From positions 60,424 through 124,423 of the forward strand of contig JAUJNP010000008.1 of NCBI GenBank assembly GCA_030448105.1: DNA of 64,000 nucleotides, written 5' to 3'. The translations under genes and the position numbers were made by a program. This document shows positions 44,294-52,616 of the stretch, one piece after another. This DNA comes from Acidimicrobiales bacterium (lineage in GTDB: Bacteria; Actinomycetota; Acidimicrobiia; Acidimicrobiales; Iamiaceae). The notes beneath the pieces were generated by a model. The model ran no database searches and was not told where the DNA came from. It saw only the letters and a list, made by a program, of their open reading frames with translations. Every line of letters begins with the position of its first letter. The first letter of the stretch is position 1.

Positions 44294-44859
44294 AGCTCGA
44301 CGTAGCCGTGCCCCTCACCGTCACCCCCGACACGTTCGCCATGGTGGACTTCGACCCCGCCCGCATCGCGGCGGTCGCCGAGCGCCTGGCCGGTGAGGTG
44401 GGCCTCCCCGCCGACCTGCCCGTGGTCATCACCGTCGAGGAGGCGACCCCGCTGGCGAAGGTGACGCTCACGTCGCTGGAGCCCCTCGAGCTGACCGTGG
44501 AGGGCGGGGCCCTGGAGGACCCGAAGCGCATCCGCCAGCTGAGCGAGGCCCGCACCGCCGACGTGCTCGGGATGCACCTGTTCCAAGCCCGCGACCGGCT
44601 CGACCCGGCCTTCGGCGCTCCCGGCCTCGGCGAGCCGGTGGCCCTGGCCCATCAGGTGGCCTGGGATGTGTTCGCCGTCGGCCGGCTGGAGCGGCTCGGG
44701 TACCCGGGCCAGCGCCAGCGCCGGCTGTACCAGTTCCGCAACCGGCACGGCTTCACCGACGTCGGCGACGCCGCCTTCGAGCGACTCTGGGCCGCCGAGC
44801 GCCTCACCTGGCCGGAGCTGACCGCCATCTCCGACGAGGCCGCCGCCCTCCGGGTGTAG
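44290..44859 (+). CDS. unknown protein translationally coupled to the preceding gene
   Basis: This 189-residue protein starts at a GTG overlapping the previous stop. It has an N-terminal alpha/beta-like half (AVPLTVTPDTFAMVDFDPAR, LPVVITVEEATPLAKVTLTS) and a helical second half (AHQVAWDVFAVGRLERLG, RLYQFRNRHGFTDVGDAAFE). I recognise no family. The pair with the ferritin-like gene is worth a homology search as a unit. Confidence 0.6.
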   Translation: MKLDVAVPLTVTPDTFAMVDFDPARIAAVAERLAGEVGLPADLPVVITVEEATPLAKVTLTSLEPLELTVEGGALEDPKRIRQLSEARTADVLGMHLFQARDRLDPAFGAPGLGEPVALAHQVAWDVFAVGRLERLGYPGQRQRRLYQFRNRHGFTDVGDAAFERLWAAERLTWPELTAISDEAAALRV

Positions 44860-44882
44860 CCCACCGCCCGCGCTTTCCCCGG

Positions 44883-45197
44883 TCAGGCCAGATCGTGGGC
44901 GGAGATGCCCTCCAGGAGGTCGATTCGGGGCGGCCTGGTGAGCAGCCCGGTGCACGCCGTGGCCATCTCCACCATGTCGGGCGAGTCGAAATGGGCCTGC
45001 TGGGCGGCGGGCGAGGCCCACTTGGAGATCACGACCATCCGGCCGGGGGTGGCCGCCGAGGCGCACAGGTCGATGTTGCGGCATCCCTCGTGACCCCGGG
45101 CCAGGACCACGTACTTTGCCAGCACGGCGAGGAGGGAACTCGGGTCGGCGGCGTCGAACTCCATGGTCACGATGGTCGTCTGCACCTCCGCCGCCAT
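44883..45197 (-). CDS. antibiotic biosynthesis monooxygenase (ABM) domain protein
   Basis: This 104-residue protein has the ABM ferredoxin-like fold: TTIVTMEFDAADPSSLLAVL, YVVLARGHEGCRNIDLCAS, and RMVVISKWASPAAQQAHFDS. Members include small quinone and heme-degrading monooxygenases and many uncharacterised proteins. It is convergent with the unknown gene pair and divergent from the sigma factor gene. Substrate unknown. Confidence 0.82.
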   Translation of the reverse strand: MAAEVQTTIVTMEFDAADPSSLLAVLAKYVVLARGHEGCRNIDLCASAATPGRMVVISKWASPAAQQAHFDSPDMVEMATACTGLLTRPPRIDLLEGISAHDLA

Positions 45198-45362
45198 GGC
45201 CGGTCCCCCCGGCCACCGACGTCGCCCGGGTTGGCGACCTTGACCGGATCGGTATCGTAGTCAGCGAAGCCTTGGGCCCCGGGCCCCGTCTGTCGAGGCC
45301 GAGCCCCCGTCGGGGCACCGGCGGCGCCCCATTCCCGACCCCTCAACCAAGAAGGTCGTCCG

Positions 45363-46301
45363 TTGCCCAAAGAGCGTGTCGAGCGTGATGAGGAGGACCT
45401 GGTCCGCCTCTACCTCACCGACATCGGCCAGTACCCGCTGCTGACCAAGGACGACGAGGTGCGCCTCGCGCAGGCCATCGAGACCGGCAACACCGCCCGG
45501 GGCGAGCTCGACGGGGGCGGCCGGGAGGTCACCGCCGCCCGGCGCCGGGAGTTGCGCCGGATGGCCAAGCTCGGCGAGGACGCCGAGCGCACGTTCGTGC
45601 AGTCCAACCTGCGCCTGGTCGTCTCCATCGCCAAGAAGTACCAGGCGTCGGGCCTGCCCCTCCTCGACCTGATCCAGGAGGGCAACCTGGGCCTGATGCA
45701 CGCCGTCGAGAAGTTCGACTGGCGCAAGGGCTTCAAGTTCTCCACCTACGCCACCTGGTGGATCCGCCAGGCCATCACCCGGGGCATCGCCAACACCGGG
45801 CGCACCATCCGCCTGCCGGTGCACGCCGGCGACACCCTCGCCCGCCTCCAGAAGGCCCGTGCCCGCCTCGAGCTGAAGATGGGCCGTCCCGCCACCCTCG
45901 CCGAGCTGTCGGCCGAGGTGGAGATGCCCGAGGACAAGGTCACCGAGGCGCTCCGCTTCGCGGCCGAGCCACTCTCGCTGTCCGAGCCCCTGCGGGAGGA
46001 CGGCGACGCCGAGCTGGGCGACGTGGTCGAGGACCGCTCGGCCGAGTCGCCATTCGAGGTGGCCGCCACGGCGTTGCTCCCCGAGGAGATCAGCCGGCTG
46101 CTCGCTCCCCTCGACGAGCGGGAACGGGAGATCCTCAAGCTGCGCTTCGGCCTCGACCGGGGCGAGCCCCGCACCCTGGAGGAGGTGGGGGAGCACTTCA
46201 ACCTCACCCGGGAGCGGATCCGCCAGATCGAGGCCCGGGCCATGTCGAAGCTCCGCCACCCGTCGAGCGACACCGGCGCGCGCGACCTCCTCGCCGTCTG
46301 A
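45363..46301 (+). CDS. primary-type sigma-70 factor (group 1/2)
   Basis: This 312-residue sigma factor lacks region 1.1 and has the conserved regions DLVRLYLTDIGQYPLLT (1.2), DLIQEGNLGLMHAVEKFDWR with GFKFSTYATWWIRQAI (2.1-2.4), a region 3, and region 4 ending LTRERIRQIEARAMSKLR. The length and completeness fit a SigB/HrdB-like group 2 factor rather than an ECF or SigF factor. TTG 45363 is preceded by AAGAAGG. It could be a stationary-phase or alternative housekeeping factor; WhiB proteins bind region 4 of such factors. Confidence 0.92.
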   Translation: MPKERVERDEEDLVRLYLTDIGQYPLLTKDDEVRLAQAIETGNTARGELDGGGREVTAARRRELRRMAKLGEDAERTFVQSNLRLVVSIAKKYQASGLPLLDLIQEGNLGLMHAVEKFDWRKGFKFSTYATWWIRQAITRGIANTGRTIRLPVHAGDTLARLQKARARLELKMGRPATLAELSAEVEMPEDKVTEALRFAAEPLSLSEPLREDGDAELGDVVEDRSAESPFEVAATALLPEEISRLLAPLDEREREILKLRFGLDRGEPRTLEEVGEHFNLTRERIRQIEARAMSKLRHPSSDTGARDLLAV

Positions 46302-46308
46302 CCCGGCT

Positions 46309-46326
46309 CTCTGCCAGTCGGCAGAG
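46309..46326. terminator. bidirectional hairpin between sigma factor gene and selC
   Basis: CTCTGCC-AGTC-GGCAGAG is a perfect 7-bp stem. It starts seven bases after the sigma stop and ends three bases before the selC 3' end, so it may end both converging transcripts. Confidence 0.5.
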
Positions 46327-46329
46327 CGG

Positions 46330-46425
46330 TGGCGGAGGTGGACGGGAATCGAACCCGCCGCACGAGGATCGCCCGTGCCACCCGCTTTGAAGGCGGGGGC
46401 TGCCACCAGGTCAGCTGACACCTCC
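46330..46425 (-). tRNA. selC: tRNA-Sec (selC, anticodon TCA)
   Basis: On the minus strand a 96-base tRNA is visible: acceptor stem GGAGGTG/CACCTCC, an extended D stem with a TGGT loop (GCTGACC...GGCAGC), anticodon stem CCCGC/GCGGG with loop CTTCAAA giving TCA, a long variable arm (GCACG/CGTGC), T arm GCGGG-TTCGATT-CCCGT, and encoded CCA after a G discriminator. The long D stem, long variable arm and TCA anticodon together identify tRNA-Sec. The eighth acceptor pair is T-C, unlike the 8-bp stem of E. coli. selA and selB lie 36 kb away. Confidence 0.95.
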
Positions 46426-46470
46426 GCGGCGGAAGCTACCTGGCCAGCGAGGTGCCGGCGCCTCGGGGGT

Positions 46471-47025
46471 CTATGGGGTGCGGCCGATGAACGCCAGCAG
46501 CTTGGTCTGGACGTCGGCGTCATCGGGGACGTCAACACGCGCCCCGTACTCGCCGCTCTGACGCAGCACCTCGTCCATTGGCAGCATGCCTTCGAGCATC
46601 GCGGCGCACTTGTCCGGGTCCAGCGTCTCGTCCTGGCCGGTGGCTCGGGCGAGATCCCACCGGTGAAGGAACACGTCACTGGTGTAGATCATGTCGATCG
46701 CCTGCCCGAGCGGCATACGGCCGATGTGAGGGAGATCGTGCTCGCGGTCGGCAGTGTCCGCATCGTCGAGGAGTGTCTGCACGGCGTCGGTCTGGGTACG
46801 CCAGGCGCCGACGGGGTCGTCGTCGACCGACGGACCCGCCGGCAGCGTGATCCCCGCCGCTCCTTGGAGGAAGGCCGGAAGCCACTCGACGAGGTGGCGG
46901 ACGACGTCGCGAGCGACCCAGCCGTCCGGTGGCGCCGGCTGTTCCCACGCCTCAGGAACAACGCCTTCCACGGTCGTCGTGAATGCATCGGCGACGCGCC
47001 GGTGCTCCTCGGCCGGGCTGCTCAT
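46471..47025 (-). CDS. TIGR03086/DinB-like mycothiol-isomerase-fold protein
   Basis: This 184-residue protein fits the DinB/MDMPI N-terminal family: WVARDVVRHLVEWLPAFL with metal-ligand histidine, DAVQTLLDD, and IYTSDVFLHRWDLARATGQD with the second histidine. Such proteins bind a divalent metal and may use mycothiol. It is the last gene of an ArsR-SRPBCC-DinB operon (ATGA overlap). The substrate is unknown. Confidence 0.85.
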   Translation of the reverse strand: MSSPAEEHRRVADAFTTTVEGVVPEAWEQPAPPDGWVARDVVRHLVEWLPAFLQGAAGITLPAGPSVDDDPVGAWRTQTDAVQTLLDDADTADREHDLPHIGRMPLGQAIDMIYTSDVFLHRWDLARATGQDETLDPDKCAAMLEGMLPMDEVLRQSGEYGARVDVPDDADVQTKLLAFIGRTP

Positions 47026-47510
47026 CGGATCTGGGTGACGAGGGCGTCGAGCTTGGCGTATCCCTCGTTGACGCCGGTCTCCATGCCGCTGGCCAACCAC
47101 TGGTCGCGGCCTTCGAAGCTGTCCACCAGCGATTGCGCGTGCAACCGGGTGCGGCCGTCGGCGAGGTCCTCGAACCGCAGCGTCTCGAGGGCGACGCTGT
47201 CGGGCTGACCGTCGAACGTGAAGGTCTGCACGATGTGGCTCTCACCGACCTCGTGAAAGCTTCCGTGGAAGCCGTACTCCTCGCCGTCGCGCCCGGCGAC
47301 GTAGCGCCAGCGGCCGCCGGTAGTGGCGTCCCAGTCGAGGATCTTGGTGTCCATCCCGTTCGGACCGACCCAGCGGGCGAACAGCTCGGGATCGGTGTGG
47401 GCTCGCATCAACTGCGCCGGGGTGGCGTCGAAGTCACGGGTGATGCGGATGATCGGCACGGTGGCGTCGGCCTCGATCGAGACCTGGTAGCGGTGGCTGG
47501 TGGCGTTCAT
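47022..47510 (-). CDS. SRPBCC (AHSA1-like) domain protein
   Basis: This 162-residue protein has the AHSA1 pattern: ITRDFDATPAQLMRAHTDPE, LFARWVGPNG, TGGRWRYVAGRDGEEYGFHG and LVDSFEGRDQWLASGMETGV. It binds a hydrophobic ligand in a START-like pocket. AAGGAG precedes ATG 47510, which overlaps the ArsR stop. It is part of a common three-gene arrangement with ArsR and DinB-like proteins in actinobacteria. Confidence 0.88.
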   Translation of the reverse strand: MNATSHRYQVSIEADATVPIIRITRDFDATPAQLMRAHTDPELFARWVGPNGMDTKILDWDATTGGRWRYVAGRDGEEYGFHGSFHEVGESHIVQTFTFDGQPDSVALETLRFEDLADGRTRLHAQSLVDSFEGRDQWLASGMETGVNEGYAKLDALVTQIR

Positions 47511-47878
47511 GACGCTGCTCCTTGCTTGCGGTTCCGGTGCTTGGTGGGTCGTTCGTCGTCGCGCATCTCGGCCAGGACGGCGTCGAGGCGGTCGTAGCGC
47601 TCTTGGGCCTGTTGGCGGTACCGCTCGATCCACTTCGTCATCAGGTCGAAGACCTCCGCCTCCAGATGGCACGGCCGCCGCTGGGCGTCCTTGGTCTGGC
47701 TCACCAGGCCGGCGTCGGTCAGCACCTTGACGTGCTTGGACACCGCCTGGACGGAGACGTCGTACGGATCGGCCAGCTCCCCAACGGTGGCGTCGCCCAC
47801 GGCGAGGCGGGCCACCATGTCGCGCCTCGTCGGGTCGGCGAGAGCGGCGAAGACTCGGGACAACTGGTCGGCCGCCAC
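47507..47878 (-). CDS. ArsR-family regulator
   Basis: This 123-residue winged-helix repressor has FAALADPTRRDMVARLAVG, the recognition part VSVQAVSKHVKVLTDAGLV, and a basic C-terminus. No cysteine metal site is seen, so it probably senses something other than a thiophilic metal. GTG 47878 has AAGGAGG upstream. It controls, by inference, its own operon through the two inverted repeats just upstream. Confidence 0.9.
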   Translation of the reverse strand: MAADQLSRVFAALADPTRRDMVARLAVGDATVGELADPYDVSVQAVSKHVKVLTDAGLVSQTKDAQRRPCHLEAEVFDLMTKWIERYRQQAQERYDRLDAVLAEMRDDERPTKHRNRKQGAAS

Positions 47879-47891
47879 AACGACCTCCTTG

Positions 47892-47907
47892 TCAACTGAA
47901 TGGTTGA
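47892..47907. promoter_or_regulatory. ArsR-operon operator, copy 1
   Basis: TCAAC-TGAATG-GTTGA is a perfect 5-bp inverted repeat with 6-base spacer, 14 bases upstream of the arsR start. Confidence 0.65.
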
Positions 47908-47937
47908 GGACAACGTACGCCGGAGGCCCGGTCGTTG

Positions 47938-47953
47938 TCAACCATTCGGTTGA
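47938..47953. promoter_or_regulatory. ArsR-operon operator, copy 2
   Basis: TCAAC-CATTCG-GTTGA has the same arms and spacing as copy 1, 46 bp away. Extended, both read as near matches to a longer palindrome around CAACC-ATTC. Confidence 0.65.
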
Positions 47954-47981
47954 GGAGCCGAACGTGCCGTCACCGGCCGGC

Positions 47982-48872
47982 CTAGGGTGCGCGCATGAAG
48001 AAGCTCCTGCTCCTGGTCGTGCTCGCCGCCCTCGCCGCCATCGCCGCCAAGAAGGTCCGCGCCGTCTGAGCCCTCGACGGTGGAGGCGGCGGCTCACGGC
48101 GCAGCCACCACCACGTCACCACGGCGGCGGCGGCAGCCGCGGCCACGCCGCCCCCGGCCACCGCCGTGGGGCCGGGCGGGGGCATCCGCACCCGGTCCCG
48201 GAGGCGGACCTTGTGGCGGAACTGGCGCACCTCCCAGCCCCGTTCGGCGGCGGTCCGGGCCAGCTCCCGATCGGGGTTGACCGCCACCGGGTGGCCCACC
48301 GCCTCCAGCATCGGCAGGTCGGTGATGGAGTCGGAGTACGCCCATGACGCGGCCAGGTCGATCCCGTCGCGGCCGGCCACCTCGCGCATGGCGTCGGCCT
48401 TGAACGGTCCGTAGGAGTAGAAGTCGACCGCGCCGGTGTAGCGCCCGTCGGCGTCGATCTCGGCCCGGGTGGCGATGGCGTCGTCCACGCCGAGGAACTC
48501 GGCCAGGGGCGTCACGATCTCTGCGGGTGAGGCCGAGATCAGGAACACCCGGCGGCCGGCGTCGCGGTGGGCGGCCAGGAGGTCGAGGGCCTCGTCGAAC
48601 ACGATGGGCTCGATCACCTCCGCCAGGGCCTCGCGCACCACCTCGCCGACCTTGGCCTGCTCCCATCCCTTGGTGACGGCCAGCACCGAGTCCCGCATGC
48701 GGGCCATGCGCGCGTCGTCGGCGCCGAGGTAGAGGTACACGACCTGGCCGTAGAGGGCCCGTAGCACGAGCCAGCGCGAGACCAGCCCCGCCCGGTAGAG
48801 CGGACGGCCGAAAGCCACCATCGAGGCCCGCGCGATGACGGTCTTGTCGAGGTCGAAGAAGGCCGCCTCCAT
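47982..48872 (-). CDS. HAD-IB phosphatase with C-terminal membrane helix
   Basis: This 296-residue protein is a SerB-like HAD hydrolase. Motif I is FFDLDKT (D7, D9), motif II FLISAS, and motif III/IV SYGPFKADAM with WAYSDSITDLPML. An all-helical cap lies between. Near the C-terminus an alanine-rich segment AVAGGGVAAAAAAAVVTWWW is a likely membrane helix. The final 30 residues are antisense to a possible small membrane peptide and may not be conserved. ATG 48872 begins at the first strand. In mycobacteria a HAD protein (Rv3661) adjoins the tad locus as here. Confidence 0.87.
   Translation of the reverse strand: MEAAFFDLDKTVIARASMVAFGRPLYRAGLVSRWLVLRALYGQVVYLYLGADDARMARMRDSVLAVTKGWEQAKVGEVVREALAEVIEPIVFDEALDLLAAHRDAGRRVFLISASPAEIVTPLAEFLGVDDAIATRAEIDADGRYTGAVDFYSYGPFKADAMREVAGRDGIDLAASWAYSDSITDLPMLEAVGHPVAVNPDRELARTAAERGWEVRQFRHKVRLRDRVRMPPPGPTAVAGGGVAAAAAAAVVTWWWLRREPPPPPSRAQTARTFLAAMAARAASTTRSRSFFMRAP
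47995..48069 (+). CDS. possible 24-residue membrane peptide
   Basis: ATG 47995 opens MKKLLLLVVLAALAAIAAKKVRAV, a basic-hydrophobic-basic peptide like the N-terminal part of DLW-39-type small proteins, but without the later DLW motif. It overlaps the 3' end of the HAD gene on the opposite strand and the ArsR operator region is upstream. It may be chance. Confidence 0.35.
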   Translation: MKKLLLLVVLAALAAIAAKKVRAV

Positions 48873-48998
48873 GGTGGCCACCCTAGGCAGGGCCGTCTTC
48901 GTGGAATCTCCAGCCGACCCTTGCCCGGGCGCGCTCGGCGTGCCAGGGTGACGGGACCGCTTCCCCCGGCCCGCTGTTCCGCGCCCGGGGAGGCTCCC

Positions 48999-49667
48999 TT
49001 GCTCATCGCCTGCTGGTCCGTCAAGGGCGGCTCCGGCACCACCGTCGTGTCGGTGTCGCTCGCCCTCGTCCTCGCCCGCTCCCATCCCGGCGGCGTCCTC
49101 GTGGCCGACCTCGCCGGCGACGTGCCCGCCGCCCTCGGCGTGGCCGACCCCCGCGACCCCGGCCTCACCGCCTGGCTGGCCGCCGGGCCGTCCGTGCCCG
49201 CTGACGCCCTCGCCCGCCTCGAGCTCGACGCCGGAGCCGGCGTGTCGCTGCTCCCCCGGGGCACCGGGCCGCTGTCGGGCGGCGAGCGGGTGGAGGTGCT
49301 GGCCGGACTCCTCGCCGGCGACCCCCGCCCGGTGGTGGCGGACTGCGGGGTGCTCGATGCCGACGCCCCGGCGCTGGCCGTGGCCGGCGCCGCCACCCAG
49401 TCGCTCCTCATCACCCGGGCCTGCTACCTCGGTCTGCGGCGGGCGGCCACCGCGCCGGTGCGACCCTCGGGCGTGGTGCTGGTGAGCGAGGCGGGGCGCG
49501 CCCTCGGCCGGGACGACGTGGAGACGGTGGTCGGCGCGCCCGTGCGGGCCGAGGTGGCCGTGGACCCGGCGGTGGCCAGGGCGGTCGACGCCGGGATGCT
49601 GGCCTCCCGCCTGCCTCGGGCCCTCGACCGGGCCCTGCGTCCCGTCGTCGTGGCGCGGGCGGCGTGA
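48999..49667 (+). CDS. CpaE/TadZ-like MinD-family ATPase of pilus operon
   Basis: This 222-residue protein is the localisation ATPase of Tad pilus systems. It has a degenerate P-loop (SVKGGSGTTVVSVSLAL, GSGTT instead of GKT) and a MinD-like core with VLVADLAGDVPAALGVADPR and VVADCGVLDADAPAL. It matches the Ssd/CpaE-like protein in front of mycobacterial tad genes. TTG 48999 follows GGGGAGG. Its stop overlaps the cpaF start (GTGA). Confidence 0.85.
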   Translation: MLIACWSVKGGSGTTVVSVSLALVLARSHPGGVLVADLAGDVPAALGVADPRDPGLTAWLAAGPSVPADALARLELDAGAGVSLLPRGTGPLSGGERVEVLAGLLAGDPRPVVADCGVLDADAPALAVAGAATQSLLITRACYLGLRRAATAPVRPSGVVLVSEAGRALGRDDVETVVGAPVRAEVAVDPAVARAVDAGMLASRLPRALDRALRPVVVARAA

Positions 49668-50869
49668 TCGCCACGTTGTCCTCGGTGGAGGACGCCGTCC
49701 ACCGCAGGGTGCTGGCCACGGGTCGGGCCGCCGGCGCGCCGGTGAGCGCCGGCGAGGTGGCCCGCCTGGTGCGCGACACCGCGCCGTTGCTCGGCCGGCC
49801 CGACGTCGACGCCGTCGTGCTCCGGGTGCTGGCCCGCACCGGCGGGCTCGGGCCACTGGAGCCGGTGCTGGCCGACCCGGCAGTGAGCGAGGTGATGGTG
49901 AACGGCCCGGGGCCGGTGTGGGTCGAGCGCCACGGCCAACTGTCCCGCACCGAGGTCGTGCTCGACACACCCGCCATCGAGCTGCTGATCGCCCGCATCG
50001 TGGCGCCCCTCGGCCTGCGGGTCGACCGCTCCTCGCCGCTGGTCGACGCCCGCCTGCCCGACGGCTCTCGAGTCAACGCCATCGTGCCGCCCCTGGCCAT
50101 CGACGGCCCGTGCCTCACCATCCGCCGGTTCGGCGCCCGCGCCATCCCCCTCGAGGCCATGGCCGCAGCGCCGGTCGTCGCCTTGTTGCGCTGGGCGGTC
50201 CTGGCCCACGCCAACGTGGTGGTCTCGGGGGGCACCGGCGCGGGCAAGACCACCGTGCTCAACGCCCTGGCCGCCGCCATCGGGCCCGGGGAGCGGGTGG
50301 TCACGGTGGAAGACGCCGCCGAGCTGCGCCTGCCCGGTGATCACGTGGTCCGCCTCGAGGCCCGCCCGCCGACCGTGGAGGGCACCGGCGCCGTCTCCAT
50401 CCGCGACCTGGTGCGCAACGCCCTGCGCATGCGACCCGACCGCATCCTCGTGGGCGAGGTGCGAGGCCCCGAGGCGCTCGACATGTTGCAGGCCATGAAC
50501 ACCGGCCACGAGGGTTCGCTGTCCACCTGTCACGCCAACGGCCCCGACGACGCCCTCCGTCGCCTGGAGACCATGGTGCTCACGGGGGAGATCGCCCTGC
50601 CCCTGGCGGCCGTGCGCGAGCAACTGGCGTCGGCCGTCGACCTGATCGTGCACGTCGTCCGGCGCCCGGATGGCCGGCGGCGGGTGGCCGCCGTGGCCGA
50701 GGTGCTCTCCACCGGCCCGGTTCCCGGCGCTGGGCCCGACCGCTCCACCGGCGGCCCACCGGGGCGCACCCGGCTCCTGGCCACCGGCGACGAGGTGCGG
50801 GCCCTGCCCACCCGGCCGCCCCGCCACCCCGGCGTACCCCCGCTCGACGCGGAGGGGCTGGCCCCGTGA
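49664..50869 (+). CDS. CpaF/TadA secretion ATPase
   Basis: This 401-residue protein powers Tad/Flp pilus assembly. It has [21 protein letters not shown] with [16 protein letters not shown] in the N-terminal domain, Walker [18 protein letters not shown], the Asp box [31 protein letters not shown] (Walker B region) and the His box [12 protein letters not shown]. It overlaps both neighbours. The last 60 residues are proline-rich and variable. Confidence 0.93.
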   Translation: MIATLSSVEDAVHRRVLATGRAAGAPVSAGEVARLVRDTAPLLGRPDVDAVVLRVLARTGGLGPLEPVLADPAVSEVMVNGPGPVWVERHGQLSRTEVVLDTPAIELLIARIVAPLGLRVDRSSPLVDARLPDGSRVNAIVPPLAIDGPCLTIRRFGARAIPLEAMAAAPVVALLRWAVLAHANVVVSGGTGAGKTTVLNALAAAIGPGERVVTVEDAAELRLPGDHVVRLEARPPTVEGTGAVSIRDLVRNALRMRPDRILVGEVRGPEALDMLQAMNTGHEGSLSTCHANGPDDALRRLETMVLTGEIALPLAAVREQLASAVDLIVHVVRRPDGRRRVAAVAEVLSTGPVPGAGPDRSTGGPPGRTRLLATGDEVRALPTRPPRHPGVPPLDAEGLAP

Positions 50870-51786
50870 GGGCGGCGCTGGCGGCGGGGTTGGTGGCGGC
50901 CACGGTGGCCGCCTTCGGCCGGGCCCGGCGGTCGGCGGCGGGCGATCGGGCCCGCCGTCGCCTGGCCGGCGGCGGCGCCACTCGCCGCGCCGTCGAGGCA
51001 GGGGGGTGGCCGGGGTGGGCTCCGCCGCCGGGGGTGGAGGCGGCCATGGACCGGGCCGGGGTGCCCACCGACCAGGTGGCCCGAGCCTGGCAGGCGTGGC
51101 TGCTCATCGGTTCCGGGTCGACGGTAGCGGCCGCCGTCATCGGTGGTCCTTGGCTCGCCGGGCTGGCCCTGATCGTGATCGCCGGTGTCCCACTCGGGCT
51201 GTTGCACGCGCTGCGGGACAGGGGAGCCAACCAGGCGGAAACCGTCCTGCCCGACCTGGTCGAGGACATTGCTCGCCGCCTCCGCACGGGATCGTCACTG
51301 CCCCAGGCGCTGGCCGGTGCGGCCGCACCGGTTGCCACCGTCCACCGGCACCGTCGCGGCGATCCCACCGTCGACCTGGCCGAGGTGGTGGCCGCCGTCG
51401 AGCAGGGGGCGATGCTCATCACCGAGCTCGAGGCCTGGGCCGAGCGCCGCCCCCGCCCGGCGGTCGCCCTCGTCGTCGCCGCCCTCACCCTGGGGGTGGC
51501 CACCGGCGGCCCGCAGGCCCGGGCCCTCGACGCGGTGGCCGCCACCCTGCGCGACCGGGCCGCAGTGCGGCGGGAGGCGACCGCGTTGGCGGCCCAGGCC
51601 CGGGCGTCGGCGGCGGTGATGGGCTTCACCCCGTTGGTGTTCGCCGGCCTGGCCGTCGCCACCGACCCGCGGGTGGGCCACGTCCTGGTCGCCACCCCTG
51701 CCGGGCTGGCCTGCCTGGCCGGCGGCATGGCCCTCGATGCCGTCGCCGCGCTTTGGATGCTGCGGATCACCGGGACCGCAGCGTGA
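50866..51786 (+). CDS. TadB-like pilus inner-membrane protein
   Basis: This 306-residue protein is a T2SSF/TadB-like membrane platform protein, with membrane helices near residues 80-115 and 245-300 and the domain TVLPDLVEDIARRLRTGSSL with LPQALAGAA between. GTG 50866 overlaps the cpaF stop. It assembles with TadC and CpaF at the base of the pilus machine. Confidence 0.87.
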   Translation: MRAALAAGLVAATVAAFGRARRSAAGDRARRRLAGGGATRRAVEAGGWPGWAPPPGVEAAMDRAGVPTDQVARAWQAWLLIGSGSTVAAAVIGGPWLAGLALIVIAGVPLGLLHALRDRGANQAETVLPDLVEDIARRLRTGSSLPQALAGAAAPVATVHRHRRGDPTVDLAEVVAAVEQGAMLITELEAWAERRPRPAVALVVAALTLGVATGGPQARALDAVAATLRDRAAVRREATALAAQARASAAVMGFTPLVFAGLAVATDPRVGHVLVATPAGLACLAGGMALDAVAALWMLRITGTAA

Positions 51787-52589
51787 CTCCGCTGGCATCG
51801 GCCCTGGTGGTGGCGTGGCCGCTGCTGATCGTCGCCGGTGGGTGGCGCCGCCGTCCCCGCCGGCGCCTGGCGGTGCCGGCCGCTGCTCCCGAGCCGGCGG
51901 CGGTCGCGTCCCGGGGCTCGCCCATCCATGGGCGGGCCGTTCGGTTCGCCACCGTGCTCGGCCGGCCCCTCCGCGCCCTCGCCGGCCGAGTCCCCGACCC
52001 CGGTGCCGACGCGCTCGCCGGGGCCCTCGCCCTCGCCACCGCGACGTTGGCGATCGTCGCCCTTCCCCTTGCCCCTCTCCCTGCCCTCGCCGGCCTCGCC
52101 GTGCCCCCGATCCGGCGACGGGCCGCCGCTCGTGGCACCGAGGCCGCCATCGGCCGCGAGCTTCCCCAGGTGGTCGACCTCTTCGTGCTGGCGACGGGGG
52201 GCGGGCTCACCGTGCCCCTTGCGGTGGGCGCCGTCGCCACCCGCTGCTCCGGGCCGGTGGGAGCGGCCTTCGCAGGCGCGGCGCGGCGCATCGCCCTCGG
52301 CCAGCTCCCGGCCGATGCGATCGAGGCGGTGCTGGCCGACACCTCCGACGCCGTCCGACCCCTCGTGGCCGTCCTGGTGGCGGCCGAGCGCTACGGCGCG
52401 CCGCTGGCCGGTCCGCTGGAGGGTGTGGCGACCGACGCTCGGCTGCAGGCCCGCCGGGAGGCCGAGGAAGCCGCCCGCCAGGTACCGGTGAAGCTCCTCT
52501 TCCCCCTCGTCTTGTGCACCCTCCCCGCGTTCGCGCTGCTCACCGTGGTGCCGCTGCTCATCAGCGCCCTCGGTTCCCTGCGCCTCTGA
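51783..52589 (+). CDS. TadC-like pilus inner-membrane protein
   Basis: This 268-residue T2SSF-domain protein has an N-terminal helix, ATATLAIVALPLAPLPALAG, the cytoplasmic ELPQVVDLFVLATGGGLTVP helix pair, and the closing LFPLVLCTLPAFALLTVVPL. GTG 51783 overlaps the tadB stop. It is the usual partner of TadB. Confidence 0.85.
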   Translation: MTPLASALVVAWPLLIVAGGWRRRPRRRLAVPAAAPEPAAVASRGSPIHGRAVRFATVLGRPLRALAGRVPDPGADALAGALALATATLAIVALPLAPLPALAGLAVPPIRRRAAARGTEAAIGRELPQVVDLFVLATGGGLTVPLAVGAVATRCSGPVGAAFAGAARRIALGQLPADAIEAVLADTSDAVRPLVAVLVAAERYGAPLAGPLEGVATDARLQARREAEEAARQVPVKLLFPLVLCTLPAFALLTVVPLLISALGSLRL

Positions 52590-52616
52590 ACCCCACACCC
52601 GTGAACGGATCCTCTG

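Noticed and set aside
45240..45258. Sigma-70 promoter (TTGACC with TATCGT) before the sigma factor gene
   Set aside because: The spacing is only seven bases and no alternative -10 at 16-18 bases was convincing.
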